From assembly GCF_947258525.1 (NCBI RefSeq), contig NZ_CAMYIP010000049.1, positions 19,593 to 83,592 on the forward strand: 64,000 bases of DNA. Reading direction: 5' to 3'. The position numbers were made by a program, and so were the translations under genes. Each line of letters begins with the position of its first letter. Within the stretch, counting starts at the first letter, position 1. The notes beneath the pieces are model-generated. The model worked only from the letters and a program-made list of their open reading frames with translations. It did no database searches and was not told the origin of the DNA. This DNA comes from an uncultured Eudoraea sp. Its GTDB lineage: Bacteria; Bacteroidota; Bacteroidia; Flavobacteriales; Flavobacteriaceae. Positions 20,141 to 28,840 of this stretch are shown piece by piece.

Positions 20141-20148
20141 CAAATGTA
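20141..20148 (-). promoter_or_regulatory. Bacteroidota -7 promoter element of the cystathionine gamma-synthase pseudogene
   Basis: The minus strand reads TACATTTG, an exact TAnnTTTG, 18 nt before the ATG. The promoter appears intact although the gene is frameshifted, which suggests recent inactivation. Confidence 0.45.
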
Positions 20149-20209
20149 TTGTTATCTTTTGGAGAAACCAATGAATCCTTAGTTTTGCAATAGATCCAAA
20201 TTCAATGCA

Positions 20210-20852
20210 ATGAAGCATATTATAACCTACCTTTTTTTACCTGTATTATTAATTAGCTGTCAGGACAACCGCAATGTTACTTAATCTCGCTTTACAGGAA
20301 GAAGTTATATCCAAATTGACTTTTGATGATGAATTAAATGCTGAAACTATTCAGCAGGCCATTGAATCATTTACAAAGGGTTATTTTGAATTAAAAAAAA
20401 TCTATCCCGATGAAACAATTGGATGGAAGGCCACAATAAATGGATTGGTAACCTATGAAAATAATGACCTCATAACGATTGAATTGCAGTCTTATTTGTT
20501 TACTGGTGGCGCTCATGGTTATGGATCTACAAATTATTTAAATTTCAATAAAAAAAGTGGTAGAGAAATAGATCCCTGGGAGTTGTTTGAAGATAAGGAA
20601 GGGTTTCAAAAATATGCAGAAACGCAATTTAGAATACAACAGAATATCCCCGAAAATAAGTCCATAAACAGTACAGGCTTTATGTTTGACAGAGACCTTT
20701 TTTATCTACCTGAAAATATTGGATTTACAGACAAAGGGCTTAAACTTTTGTATAATCAATATGAAGTGGCTTCATATGCCGATGGCCCTATTGAACTGAC
20801 TCTTCCTTATAAGGATATTCAAAAATTTTTATCGGGTAAAATCAAAACCTAG
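20210..20852 (+). pseudogene. DUF3298/DUF4163 lipoprotein, disrupted near its N-terminus
   Basis: The domain part (20274-20852) is a DUF3298-type protein with the family core TINGLVTYENNDLITIELQSYLFTGGAHGYGSTNYLNF and the C-terminal LPYKDIQKFL. It has no export signal. A good lipoprotein signal, MKHIITYLFLPVLLISCQDNRNVT, starts at 20210 in another frame and stops at 20284, overlapping the domain frame by about 10 nt. Full-length relatives that I recall have a lipobox and some 40 or more residues before this domain. I therefore infer an out-of-frame internal deletion joining signal and domain. The alternative is a short cytoplasmic protein starting at 20274, which would leave the signal peptide unexplained. 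Its stop overlaps that of the convergent DinB gene by 4 nt (CTAG). Confidence 0.7.
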
Positions 20853-21322
20853 CTCGCCTTTTCCTTTAGTAGAATCTTATCCAATGAAAGTATTACGCCA
20901 AGATGTAATCCTTCATGAAATAGATTAAACTTCAAAGCGTCTTCAACATTGCTCAATACAACCTTTGTGCTCGTGGTATATTCATTATACTCCTTGAAAA
21001 TTCCATTTTCGTAATCCTGCTGTGTCCATTCCACTGTGGAAAACAAAAAACCACCAATATGATCTATCTCTTCATCCGTAGGAGGTAAATCTGGTAAAGT
21101 TCCTTTTCTGAATTTTTGAATCAAAGAATCATCAATACGCGGAGTTAGATTACTAAATTTGTAAATAAGTATTTGTTGGGTGGCAACGACATGGGCTATA
21201 TTCCACCATATGTTATTGCGGTAGCCTTCCGGAATTTCAAATAGAAGATTAGGAGGAGTTTGCTTTAATATTTTGTATAGTATCTTCCTGTTTTGAATCG
21301 TAATGTCAAATATTTTTTCCAA
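20849..21322 (-). CDS. DinB-like four-helix protein
   Basis: This 157-residue protein has a DinB/DUF664-type four-helix-bundle fold, a family of putative metal-dependent enzymes or thiol transferases. Likely metal histidines sit in WWNIAHVVATQQIL and in the C-terminal LFHEGLHLGVILSL; the H-x(3)-H arrangement is typical. The central part is helical (EWTQQDYENGIFKEYNEYTT). No catalytic function can be assigned. It converges on the DUF3298 pseudogene with a 4-nt overlap. Confidence 0.75.
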   Translation of the reverse strand: MEKIFDITIQNRKILYKILKQTPPNLLFEIPEGYRNNIWWNIAHVVATQQILIYKFSNLTPRIDDSLIQKFRKGTLPDLPPTDEEIDHIGGFLFSTVEWTQQDYENGIFKEYNEYTTSTKVVLSNVEDALKFNLFHEGLHLGVILSLDKILLKEKAS

Positions 21323-21435
21323 TGTTTACTAATTTTCCGATTAATAATAATGCGTTTGCCTTGAATAAAAATAACATATTCATTTAATAATAATTAGTGG
21401 CGGTTATTATAATTTTAATTTCATAAAGAAATAGC

Positions 21436-21789
21436 ATGAAGAAAATTTATTATTTAAGTAGTTGTGATACATGCAAGCGTATTTTAAATGAGCTAAAGCC
21501 TCTTGATAATTTTGAAATTCAGGATATTAAAACAGACCCAATTACTAGTGAGCAGTTAAACGAAATGCGAAATTTAGCAGGTAGTTATGAAGCCTTATTC
21601 AGTAAAAGGGCACGCCTGTATGGTGAGCGCAATCTAAAAGATCAGCAACTTGAAGAAAAGGATTATGAGGCGCTGATATTGGAACATTACACATTCTTGA
21701 AACGACCTGTTATTTTGGTAAACAATCAAATATTTATAGGAAATAGTAAAAAGGTGGTTGCTTCTGCCAAAGAAATCATTCATTCTTGA
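21436..21789 (+). CDS. ArsC/Spx-like thioredoxin-fold protein
   Basis: This 117-residue protein belongs to the ArsC/Spx family of the thioredoxin fold. The N-terminus MKKIYYLSSCDTCKRILNEL carries a redox CxxC (SCDTC). The family helix-strand pattern follows, then TFLKRPVILVNNQIFIG, where family members have LKRPI before the conserved cis-proline strand. It could be an arsenate-reductase-like or regulatory protein; nothing nearby points to arsenic. Its stop overlaps the start of the EamA transporter gene, so the pair is an operon. Confidence 0.85.
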   Translation: MKKIYYLSSCDTCKRILNELKPLDNFEIQDIKTDPITSEQLNEMRNLAGSYEALFSKRARLYGERNLKDQQLEEKDYEALILEHYTFLKRPVILVNNQIFIGNSKKVVASAKEIIHS

Positions 21790-22688
21790 ATAAGCGAACT
21801 CTAGCCATATTATCAGCCCTGGGTGCTACAACAATTTATGGATTAAACCATACCATTGCCAAAGGGGTGATGCCCATTTATATTAAACCATTTGGTTTTA
21901 TTATGCTTAGAGTGCTGGGAGCTGCCATATTGTTTTGGAGTATTTCCTTGATGGGCCCAAAAGAAAAGATTGAATCTAAAGACTGGGGGCGGATACTGCT
22001 GTGTTCGCTTTTTGGCATGGCAATTAATATGCTGGCATTTTTTAAAGGTTTGGATTTATCAACGCCCATAAATAGTGCTGTCCTGGTTACCACCACGCCC
22101 ATCATAGTGGTCGTTTTATCCTTTTTTTTAATTAAAGAAAAAATCAGGATGCTCAAAATCGCGGGTATATTGATTGGTCTTACAGGTGCTCTTTTTCTTG
22201 TCCTATACGGTAATGAAATCAGACAGGATGCATCAAATATCCCATTGGGTAATTCTCTCTTTTTGTTGAATTCACTATTTTTTGGACTTTACCTTATTCT
22301 TGTAAAAAAACTACTGGAAAAATACCATCCTTTCACTCTTTTAAAGTGGATGTTTCTGATAGGCATTATATACAATTTACCGGTTGCACTTCCCGAGTTT
22401 TTAGAAGTGTCATGGTTTTCGCTGCCATTTGAGGCTATATGGAAAATGGCATTTGTGGTCATAGGAACTACTTTTTGTGCTTATTTGTTTAATGTTTTTG
22501 CATTAACCCAATTAAAGGCATCTACAGTAAGTGCCTTTGTATATGTACAACCTGTAATCGGTATTCTTTTTGCTGTAATAAGTGGCAGAGATAACCTCAC
22601 AACCGTTAAAGTAGTAGCGGCGTGTTTAGTGATGTTAGGAGTTTATCTTGTTAGCAAAAAACCAAAACCGGGTTCAATAACAGACTAG
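21786..22688 (+). CDS. EamA/DMT family transporter
   Basis: This inner-membrane drug/metabolite-type exporter has ten predicted spans in two EamA repeats. The first opens LAILSALGATTIYGLNHTIAKG and the second LGNSLFLLNSLFFGLYLILVKK. It is 300 residues, the normal size. The start is a TTG that overlaps the stop of the ArsC-like gene (TTGA); no better downstream ATG keeps the first span intact. The substrate is unknown; families of this type export amino acids or other metabolites. Confidence 0.92.
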   Translation: MNKRTLAILSALGATTIYGLNHTIAKGVMPIYIKPFGFIMLRVLGAAILFWSISLMGPKEKIESKDWGRILLCSLFGMAINMLAFFKGLDLSTPINSAVLVTTTPIIVVVLSFFLIKEKIRMLKIAGILIGLTGALFLVLYGNEIRQDASNIPLGNSLFLLNSLFFGLYLILVKKLLEKYHPFTLLKWMFLIGIIYNLPVALPEFLEVSWFSLPFEAIWKMAFVVIGTTFCAYLFNVFALTQLKASTVSAFVYVQPVIGILFAVISGRDNLTTVKVVAACLVMLGVYLVSKKPKPGSITD

Positions 22689-22830
22689 CTGGCTTTCCCA
22701 GAGGTATTAACTACAACATCATTACTTTCAGTAATTTTTTGAGCCTCCAGGGACCGGCTTATAAGTTCTATACCAATTGATATTTTTACAAACAGAATTA
22801 TTCCTATTTTTAAACTCACAAAAAAAGACT

Positions 22831-23805
22831 ATGACTAACAAACCTTCATTTATTAAAGAACTTTCTTTGCCTGCCATCGCAGCGCCCATGTTCCTTATCT
22901 CTGGTCCTAAATTGGTTATTGAATGTTGCAAAAATGGAATTATAGGAACTTTTCCTGCCCTTAATCAACGTACAAGTGAAGGATTTGAAGAATGGCTTAT
23001 TCAAATAAAATCTGAATTAGATGCTTTCGAAGAAAAAACAGCGACTAAGGCAGCTCCATTTGGTGTAAATCTGATTGTTCATCCTACGAATCCAAGGCTC
23101 GAAGCAGATCTGAAATTATGCATTAAACATAAAGTTCCTATCATTATCACCTCTTTGGGAGCAGTTTCGCAACTAGTTGATGCTGTCCACAGTTATGGTG
23201 GATTGGTTTTTCACGATATAATCAAAAAAAGGCATGCGGAAAAGGCGGCTGAAGCAGGGGTTGATGGACTAATATTGGTTGCGGCCGGTGCCGGAGGTCA
23301 TGCAGGAACTATTAATCCTATGTCGCTTGTAGCAGAAATTAAAAAGTTCTACGATAAAACCATCATCCTTTCAGGCTGTATAAGTACCGGCAGAGATATT
23401 GCATCGGCCTTACAAATGGGGGCAGATTTGGCTTATATGGGTACACGCTTTATTAACACTGTTGAAAGTAAAGCGCCGGAGGAATATCGCCAGATGATCA
23501 TTAAGGCCGGAGCAAGTGATATTACCTATACTGCAGCCATCTCCGGAGTACATGCCAATTTTCTTGGAGCAAGTCTTGCAGCTGCAGGAATAACAGAAGA
23601 AGACCTGAAAAAGGACGTTAAAATTGACTTTGGGAAAGAACTAGATACGGAAGCCAAGGCATGGAAAACCATTTGGTCTGCCGGTCAGGGATCCACCACA
23701 ATAGATAATGTCCTTTCTGTCTCGGAACTCGTTGCGAGTCTTAAATCTGAATTTAAGGCAGCAATTGAAGAACAAATGGCATTATTGGACAATTATCCAA
23801 AATAA
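22831..23805 (+). CDS. Nitronate monooxygenase (2-nitropropane dioxygenase family)
   Basis: This FMN-dependent TIM-barrel enzyme oxidises alkyl nitronates such as propionate-3-nitronate. The track begins at 22777, but MTNKPSFIKELSLPAIAAPMFLISGPKLV (ATG 22831) is the usual family start; the preceding 18 residues are low-complexity leader, so the protein is 324 residues. Diagnostic parts are the N-terminal PAIAAPMF, the KAGVDG-like EAGVDGLILVAAGAGGHAG loop with the catalytic His (GGHAG), and the FMN phosphate site GADLAYMGTRFI. It is upstream of the bestrophin gene by 22 nt and may share its transcript. Confidence 0.92.
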   Translation: MTNKPSFIKELSLPAIAAPMFLISGPKLVIECCKNGIIGTFPALNQRTSEGFEEWLIQIKSELDAFEEKTATKAAPFGVNLIVHPTNPRLEADLKLCIKHKVPIIITSLGAVSQLVDAVHSYGGLVFHDIIKKRHAEKAAEAGVDGLILVAAGAGGHAGTINPMSLVAEIKKFYDKTIILSGCISTGRDIASALQMGADLAYMGTRFINTVESKAPEEYRQMIIKAGASDITYTAAISGVHANFLGASLAAAGITEEDLKKDVKIDFGKELDTEAKAWKTIWSAGQGSTTIDNVLSVSELVASLKSEFKAAIEEQMALLDNYPK

Positions 23806-23827
23806 TAATTAAACAATCATCTAATAT

Positions 23828-24844
23828 ATGTACGTAAAAAGAAATATTGGCTGGGGAGTTATCCTGAGATATTCCTGGAAAAACGTTATCTTTTTTACCC
23901 TGTACGCAAGCTTGGTATTTTCTATATATCATTTTTTTGGCTGGAATTTCATTGATATTCCCTTTCAACCAATCAGTGTTATCGGTATTGCTGTTGCTTT
24001 TTATATTGGATTCAAAAACTCTCAAAGCTATGATCGTTTTTGGGAAGGTAGAAAAATTTGGGGTGGCATCGTAAATTACAGCAGAACCTGGGGTATTCAG
24101 GTATTAAGTTTTGTTCGTACTGAGGATAAGACATACGATAAAAAAATGCATACCCAATTAATCTACAGGCATATTGGATGGATAAATGCACTCAGAGTGC
24201 AACTGAGGCAACCAAAACCTTGGTCCTTAAAAGAAGACAGATCGGTTGAAAAAATGTATGAAAAACACGGAGAGCGAAACCCATCCTGTAACGAAGCTTT
24301 TAAATACGTAAATAAAAGAGAATTTATTGATCTAAAAAAAAGGGTAAACCCGGCTACCCATTTGGTTAAAAACCAGGCCATGGATATTGTTGCATTAAAA
24401 GAAAAGGGTGTTATTGATGGTTTCCAGGAAGATCAGATGCATTCTGTTTTAGAAGAGCTCTATAATCTCCAGGGTAAAAGTGAACGAATAAAAAACACGC
24501 CTTTTCCACGACAATATGGATATTTTTCAAGGCTTTTTACCTGGATATTCATTTTGATTTTACCTTATGGTCTGCTCGACGTTTTTGAAGATGAGACTTT
24601 AGTATCATTTGATTCTATGCAAGCCTGGTATGTATTTTTAATGATTCCCTTTTCAGTTCTGATTTCATGGGTATTTATTACCATGGAAAAAGTTGGGGAT
24701 AATAGCGAAGATCCTTTTGAAGGCAGATCATCTGATGTGCCAATGACCGCCTTATGCCGAACTATTGAAATTGATTTACGGGATATGCTGGATGAAGACA
24801 ATTTACCAGAAGCGGTTAAAGCCAAAGACCATATTCTCTACTAA
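23828..24844 (+). CDS. Bestrophin-family anion channel
   Basis: This inner-membrane protein of the bestrophin/UPF0187 (YneE) family is predicted to form pentameric anion channels. The 338 residues start with the family pattern WKNVIFFTLYASLVFSIYHFF. The pore-region IAVAFYIGFKNSQSYDRFWEGRKIWGGIVN follows, with hydrophobic helices at about 15-60 and 220-275. The C-terminal PFEGRSSDVPMTALCRTIEIDLRDML is highly conserved in the family. The stop overlaps the next start (TAATG), so it is translationally coupled to the YheT-like hydrolase gene. Confidence 0.93.
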   Translation: MYVKRNIGWGVILRYSWKNVIFFTLYASLVFSIYHFFGWNFIDIPFQPISVIGIAVAFYIGFKNSQSYDRFWEGRKIWGGIVNYSRTWGIQVLSFVRTEDKTYDKKMHTQLIYRHIGWINALRVQLRQPKPWSLKEDRSVEKMYEKHGERNPSCNEAFKYVNKREFIDLKKRVNPATHLVKNQAMDIVALKEKGVIDGFQEDQMHSVLEELYNLQGKSERIKNTPFPRQYGYFSRLFTWIFILILPYGLLDVFEDETLVSFDSMQAWYVFLMIPFSVLISWVFITMEKVGDNSEDPFEGRSSDVPMTALCRTIEIDLRDMLDEDNLPEAVKAKDHILY

Positions 24845-25803
24845 TGCCTCTGGTTAAATCTCAATACAATCCTCCCCTTCCATTTAAAAATGGTCATATC
24901 TCTACTATTTACTCCGGCTTGATTAGAAAGGTTAATAATTTTAGCCAGCAAAGGGAACGTCTGGAACTGGGGGATGGTGATTTTATAGATTTGGACTGGA
25001 GCTTTTCTCAAACCCCGAGTAATGCCGTTGTTATTCTTCTGCATGGTCTTGAAGGCCATGGGCAACGTCCTTACATAACAGGAAGTGCCAGGCATTTTAA
25101 TTCCAACGGACTTGATAGTTGTGCTGTAAATTTCAGAGGCTGTAGCGGAGAAACCAATCGATTATTCAGGTCTTATCATTCAGGAGCTACAGAAGATCTC
25201 AAAGCGGTAATACAACACATCCTTTCTACCAGGAAATACAGCAGCATTTATATAAAAGGGTTTAGCCTAGGGGGTAATCTCACACTAAAGTATCTGGGAG
25301 AAGGTGAAGTTGCAAATGAAATAAAAGGAGCTGTAACTGTTTCCGTGCCTTGCAGTTTACACGATTCTCTCATACAATTGCTTAAATTTAAAAATACGCT
25401 TTATGCCAAGAGGTTTAAAAAACATCTGATTGAGAAGCTTTACATAAAACAAAAGAAATTCCCGGAATTAATATCCGTTAAGGAAATAGAAACTATAAAG
25501 ACCCTTAAAGACTTTGATGATGTTTACACAAGCAGAGCTCATGGATTTGAGGATGCTTTAGATTACTACAAACAGTGTAGCAGCCTTCAGTTTTTACCCC
25601 GGATAAAGATTCCTGCATTGATTATTAATGCCCGGGACGACTCATTTTTAGGCCGCGATTGCTACCCGGTTAAAGAAGCAGAGAATAACCCAAGGCTTTT
25701 TCTTGATATGCCTAAATATGGAGGACATGTGGGATTTTTTGATTCACAAAACATATCCTATTCGGAAAAAATTGGCTTAAAGTTTATTAAGGATCTTTTT
25801 TGA
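24844..25803 (+). CDS. YheT-family alpha/beta hydrolase
   Basis: This alpha/beta-hydrolase of the YheT/ABHD1-3 group, predicted to be an esterase or lipase, has 319 residues. It begins with the family pattern PPLPFKNGHISTIYSGLIRKV. The nucleophile elbow is KGFSLGGNLTLKYLG, the oxyanion region VVILLHGLEGHGQRPYI, the acid in INARDDSFL and the His in KYGGHVGFFD. It is coupled to the bestrophin gene by an ATG/stop overlap. The substrate is unknown. Confidence 0.93.
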   Translation: MPLVKSQYNPPLPFKNGHISTIYSGLIRKVNNFSQQRERLELGDGDFIDLDWSFSQTPSNAVVILLHGLEGHGQRPYITGSARHFNSNGLDSCAVNFRGCSGETNRLFRSYHSGATEDLKAVIQHILSTRKYSSIYIKGFSLGGNLTLKYLGEGEVANEIKGAVTVSVPCSLHDSLIQLLKFKNTLYAKRFKKHLIEKLYIKQKKFPELISVKEIETIKTLKDFDDVYTSRAHGFEDALDYYKQCSSLQFLPRIKIPALIINARDDSFLGRDCYPVKEAENNPRLFLDMPKYGGHVGFFDSQNISYSEKIGLKFIKDLF

Positions 25804-25844
25804 TCCATGCTATTTCTTATCTTAGTGCTTTTAATTTAAATGAC

Positions 25845-26327
25845 ATGCGAAAAATATTTGCCATAATTGCAATTTGTGCCGTGGCTACCAGCTGTGGAGA
25901 AAAAAAAGAAGAGAAAAAAGAAGGTGGTTTTGAAATGAACCGCGCCAAAAAGGAAGTGCAAGTAGAAACTAAGTCTGAAACTGTCCCGGTTGATCTAAAT
26001 AACAAAGGTATAGGGCCAATTACCTCTGTTGAATTTGCCGAAGAAATTGATACTGAAATGGCAGCGGTGGGTGAGGCAAAGTACAGCGCTATTTGTACCG
26101 CTTGCCACATGGCAAACCAACGTATGATAGGACCTGCTTTAGCAGGTGTTTATGATCGCAGAAGCCCGGAATGGGTCATGAATATGATCCTAAACCCGGA
26201 TGGCATGCTTAAAGAAGATCCAATTGCTATAGCTTTATATGAAGAATACAATAAAGCTGTAATGCTCAATCAGAATTTAAGTGAGGAAGAGGCTCGGGCG
26301 GTAGCCGAATACTTGCGTACCTTATAA
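25845..26327 (+). CDS. Lipoprotein c-type cytochrome
   Basis: This is a membrane-tethered periplasmic electron carrier. I take the ATG at 25845 (MRKIFAIIAICAVATSCGEKKE), because this gives a lipoprotein signal with lipobox ATSC; the upstream 15 codons in the track do not. A charged tether of about 50 residues (KKEEKKEGG) precedes one cytochrome c domain. The haem motif is CTACH (Cys84, Cys87, His88) and a Met in NPDGMLKEDP is a likely sixth ligand. There are 160 residues. A clear terminator follows at 26347. The partner oxidase or dehydrogenase is not in the window. Confidence 0.92.
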   Translation: MRKIFAIIAICAVATSCGEKKEEKKEGGFEMNRAKKEVQVETKSETVPVDLNNKGIGPITSVEFAEEIDTEMAAVGEAKYSAICTACHMANQRMIGPALAGVYDRRSPEWVMNMILNPDGMLKEDPIAIALYEEYNKAVMLNQNLSEEEARAVAEYLRTL

Positions 26328-26346
26328 AGTTTAGATTTACTTATTT

Positions 26347-26393
26347 AAGTGCTGTTCTCTGGATTTTATATAAAGAGTTCAGCACTTTTTTTT
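26347..26393 (+). terminator. Intrinsic terminator of the cytochrome c gene
   Basis: AAGTGCTG (26347-26354) pairs with CAGCACTT (26380-26387) around a 25-nt loop and is followed by eight T. It ends the bestrophin, hydrolase and cytochrome run. Confidence 0.85.
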
Positions 26394-26524
26394 GAAGAAT
26401 TATATCAACATAGATGGTTATACGTCCATATTTGTATTAGTCCCTCACAGAGCAAACCACTTTACTCATTTTACCTTTTTAACAAATAAAGAAATTCTTA
26501 GTTTCGTACAAGCAAATTAACGAT

Positions 26525-27226
26525 ATGAAAAAAATTCTATTAAGATCATTAGTAATAATTCTATTGATAACAGGCTTCAAGAATTACGGACAAAATAAAA
26601 ACTTTATTGATCAACCGTATTTAGAGACCACCGCACGAGTTGATACCTTAGTTATACCAGACCGTATTTATCTATCAATACGAATTACAGAAGCAGACAC
26701 CAAGGGAAAAACTTCGGTTGAAAAATTAGAGAACAAAATGGCCGACAAACTGAAATCACTGGGTATTGATATCGAGAAACAGCTTACGCTTTCAGATCTG
26801 GCAAGTAATTTTAAAAAGTATTTCCTAAGAAAAGTGGACGTACAAAAAGATAAGGAATATTCATTATTGGTCTATGACGCGGTAATGGCAGGAAAGGTTA
26901 TCCTGGGTCTTGAATCAATTGGAATCTCAAATGTGAACCTAACAAAAACCGAGTATTCAAAAATTGAAAAGCTTAAAATTGATCTGAGACAAGAGGCTGT
27001 TCGGGCAGCAAAAAAACAGGCAGAGGCTATGGTACTCCCTTTAGATCAGAAACTGGGAAATGCCCTTTATATCTCCGATCTAAATACGGGCATACAACCC
27101 ATGATGGATGGACGAATGGCGAGGGTACAAATGTTTAAAGAGGCCGATGAAGAGCAACCCATAGCTATTGAATTTGAAAAGATAAAAATAGAAAGTACTG
27201 TAAATGTTAAATTTTCAATCCAGTAA
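26525..27226 (+). CDS. SIMPL (DUF541) domain protein, exported
   Basis: This 233-residue periplasmic or envelope protein of the SIMPL/DUF541 family begins with a signal peptide (MKKILLRSLVIILLITGFKNYGQ). The mature part opens DQPYLETTARVDTLVIPDRIYLSIRITE, the family's 'ETTA...V.PD' start. It continues through TEYSKIEKLKIDLRQEAVRAAKKQAEAM and ends in beta structure (VNVKFSIQ). The function of the family is not settled. It stands alone, separated from the cytochrome gene by a terminator and converging on the SulP gene with a 3-nt gap. Confidence 0.9.
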   Translation: MKKILLRSLVIILLITGFKNYGQNKNFIDQPYLETTARVDTLVIPDRIYLSIRITEADTKGKTSVEKLENKMADKLKSLGIDIEKQLTLSDLASNFKKYFLRKVDVQKDKEYSLLVYDAVMAGKVILGLESIGISNVNLTKTEYSKIEKLKIDLRQEAVRAAKKQAEAMVLPLDQKLGNALYISDLNTGIQPMMDGRMARVQMFKEADEEQPIAIEFEKIKIESTVNVKFSIQ

Positions 27227-27229
27227 CTA

Positions 27230-28759
27230 TCAGACCTTATCCACAACTAGCTTGTAGGTAGGATCCTCGAGGACATTGACATCAATTATGGCATCGGCAT
27301 TTGACAATAGGCGTCTGCAATCCTCACTCAAATGCCTCAAATGAACTTTCTTACCTACTTTGTGATAGCGTTCCGTAATTTTGTTCAATGCTTCTATGGC
27401 AGACATATCTACTACCCTGCTTTCTCTAAAGTCAATGATCACTTCATCCGGATCTTCCAGTACTTCAAACTTCTCATTAAATAAAGTGACAGATCCAAAA
27501 AACAGTGGCCCATAGATCTCATAATGTTTTATTCCATTTTCATCGATATATTTCCTTGCGCGTATCCTTTTAGCATTATCCCATGCGAAGACAAGGGCAG
27601 AAATTATAACCCCAACCAACACTGCTAAGGCAAGGTTATGGAGAAATACCGTCACCAGGGTTACCAATATCATTACAAGCACATCAGATTTTGGCATTCT
27701 TCGAAAGGTACGCAAGCTAGCCCACTCAAATGTTCCTAAAGCAACCATTATCATTAAGCCGGTAAGTGCAGCCATAGGTACTTTTTCAATCAGGTCAGCA
27801 CCAAACATGATAAAAACTAGAAGCATCACCGCAGCCACAATTCCCGATAATCTTGCCCTTGCTCCATTGGAAGTATTGATTAAACTCTGGCCAATCATAG
27901 CACAACCGCCCATTCCGGAAAAAAGTCCCGAAAGAATATTCGCTGTTCCCTGGGCAACCGCTTCTTTGTTCCCGCGTCCACGGGTTTCTGTAATTTCATC
28001 TATAATATTAAGCGTTAACAAACTCTCAATTAAGCCTACGCCCGCAACTATAACCGCATAAGGGAAAATGATCTGGAGCGTTTCCAAATTAACAGGCAGT
28101 TGTGGAATATGAAAAGGAGGAAATCCGCCTTGAATAGAAGCAATATCACCAATTGTTTTAGTGTCTATATCGAATGCAAGTACCAGTCCAAAAACGGCCA
28201 GGATCGCAATCAGGGAGGCAGGAACCGCCTTACTTAATTTTGGCAATCCCCATATTACGAGCATTGTGAAAAAAACTAATCCTAAAAAAATGAATAAAGT
28301 ACTACCGGACAACCAAGAGCCATCTGACGACTTGAACTGGTCTAACTGTGAAATAAAAATAATTATCGCCAACCCATTTACAAATCCAAATATTACCGGA
28401 TGGGGAACGAGCCGCATTAATTTACCTAATCGAAGAACGCCGGCGGCAATTTGTAAAATTCCTGCCAGCACAACTGTAGCAAATACGTATTCCACACCAT
28501 AATCCATGGCAAGTGAAACTATAACAACCGCAACTGCCCCCGTTGCTCCGGAAATCATTCCCGGTCTTCCCCCGAGTATAGAAGTAACCAGCCCCATTAC
28601 AAAAGCTGCATATAATCCGGTTAATGGGGATAGCCCGGCAATGAGGGCAAAAGCTATTGCCTCGGGGACTAAGGCCAATGCCACAGTTAATCCGGATAGG
28701 ACTTCAGTTTTATAATTTACTTTTTGAGAAAAATCAAATAGATTTAAGTACTTCTTCAA
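27230..28759 (-). CDS. SulP-family anion transporter with STAS domain
   Basis: This inner-membrane transporter of the SulP (SLC26-like) family probably carries sulfate, bicarbonate or another anion with a coupling ion. There are 509 residues: a membrane core of about 14 spans at 20-395 and a C-terminal cytoplasmic STAS domain at about 405-505. The core holds LVPEAIAFALIAGLSPLTGLYAAFVMGL and the family motif GLFSGMGGCAMIGQSLIN. The STAS domain holds VIIDFRESRVVDMSAIEALNKI. A second, different SulP gene begins at 63740. Nothing adjacent points to the ion carried. Confidence 0.95.
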   Translation of the reverse strand: MKKYLNLFDFSQKVNYKTEVLSGLTVALALVPEAIAFALIAGLSPLTGLYAAFVMGLVTSILGGRPGMISGATGAVAVVIVSLAMDYGVEYVFATVVLAGILQIAAGVLRLGKLMRLVPHPVIFGFVNGLAIIIFISQLDQFKSSDGSWLSGSTLFIFLGLVFFTMLVIWGLPKLSKAVPASLIAILAVFGLVLAFDIDTKTIGDIASIQGGFPPFHIPQLPVNLETLQIIFPYAVIVAGVGLIESLLTLNIIDEITETRGRGNKEAVAQGTANILSGLFSGMGGCAMIGQSLINTSNGARARLSGIVAAVMLLVFIMFGADLIEKVPMAALTGLMIMVALGTFEWASLRTFRRMPKSDVLVMILVTLVTVFLHNLALAVLVGVIISALVFAWDNAKRIRARKYIDENGIKHYEIYGPLFFGSVTLFNEKFEVLEDPDEVIIDFRESRVVDMSAIEALNKITERYHKVGKKVHLRHLSEDCRRLLSNADAIIDVNVLEDPTYKLVVDKV

Positions 28760-28840
28760 AGCCTTTATATTTTAAGGAGGCAAAAATAGTACTTATTAAC
28801 AGTTTAAAGACTTAATTGAAAAGAATTATGGAATTCATAA

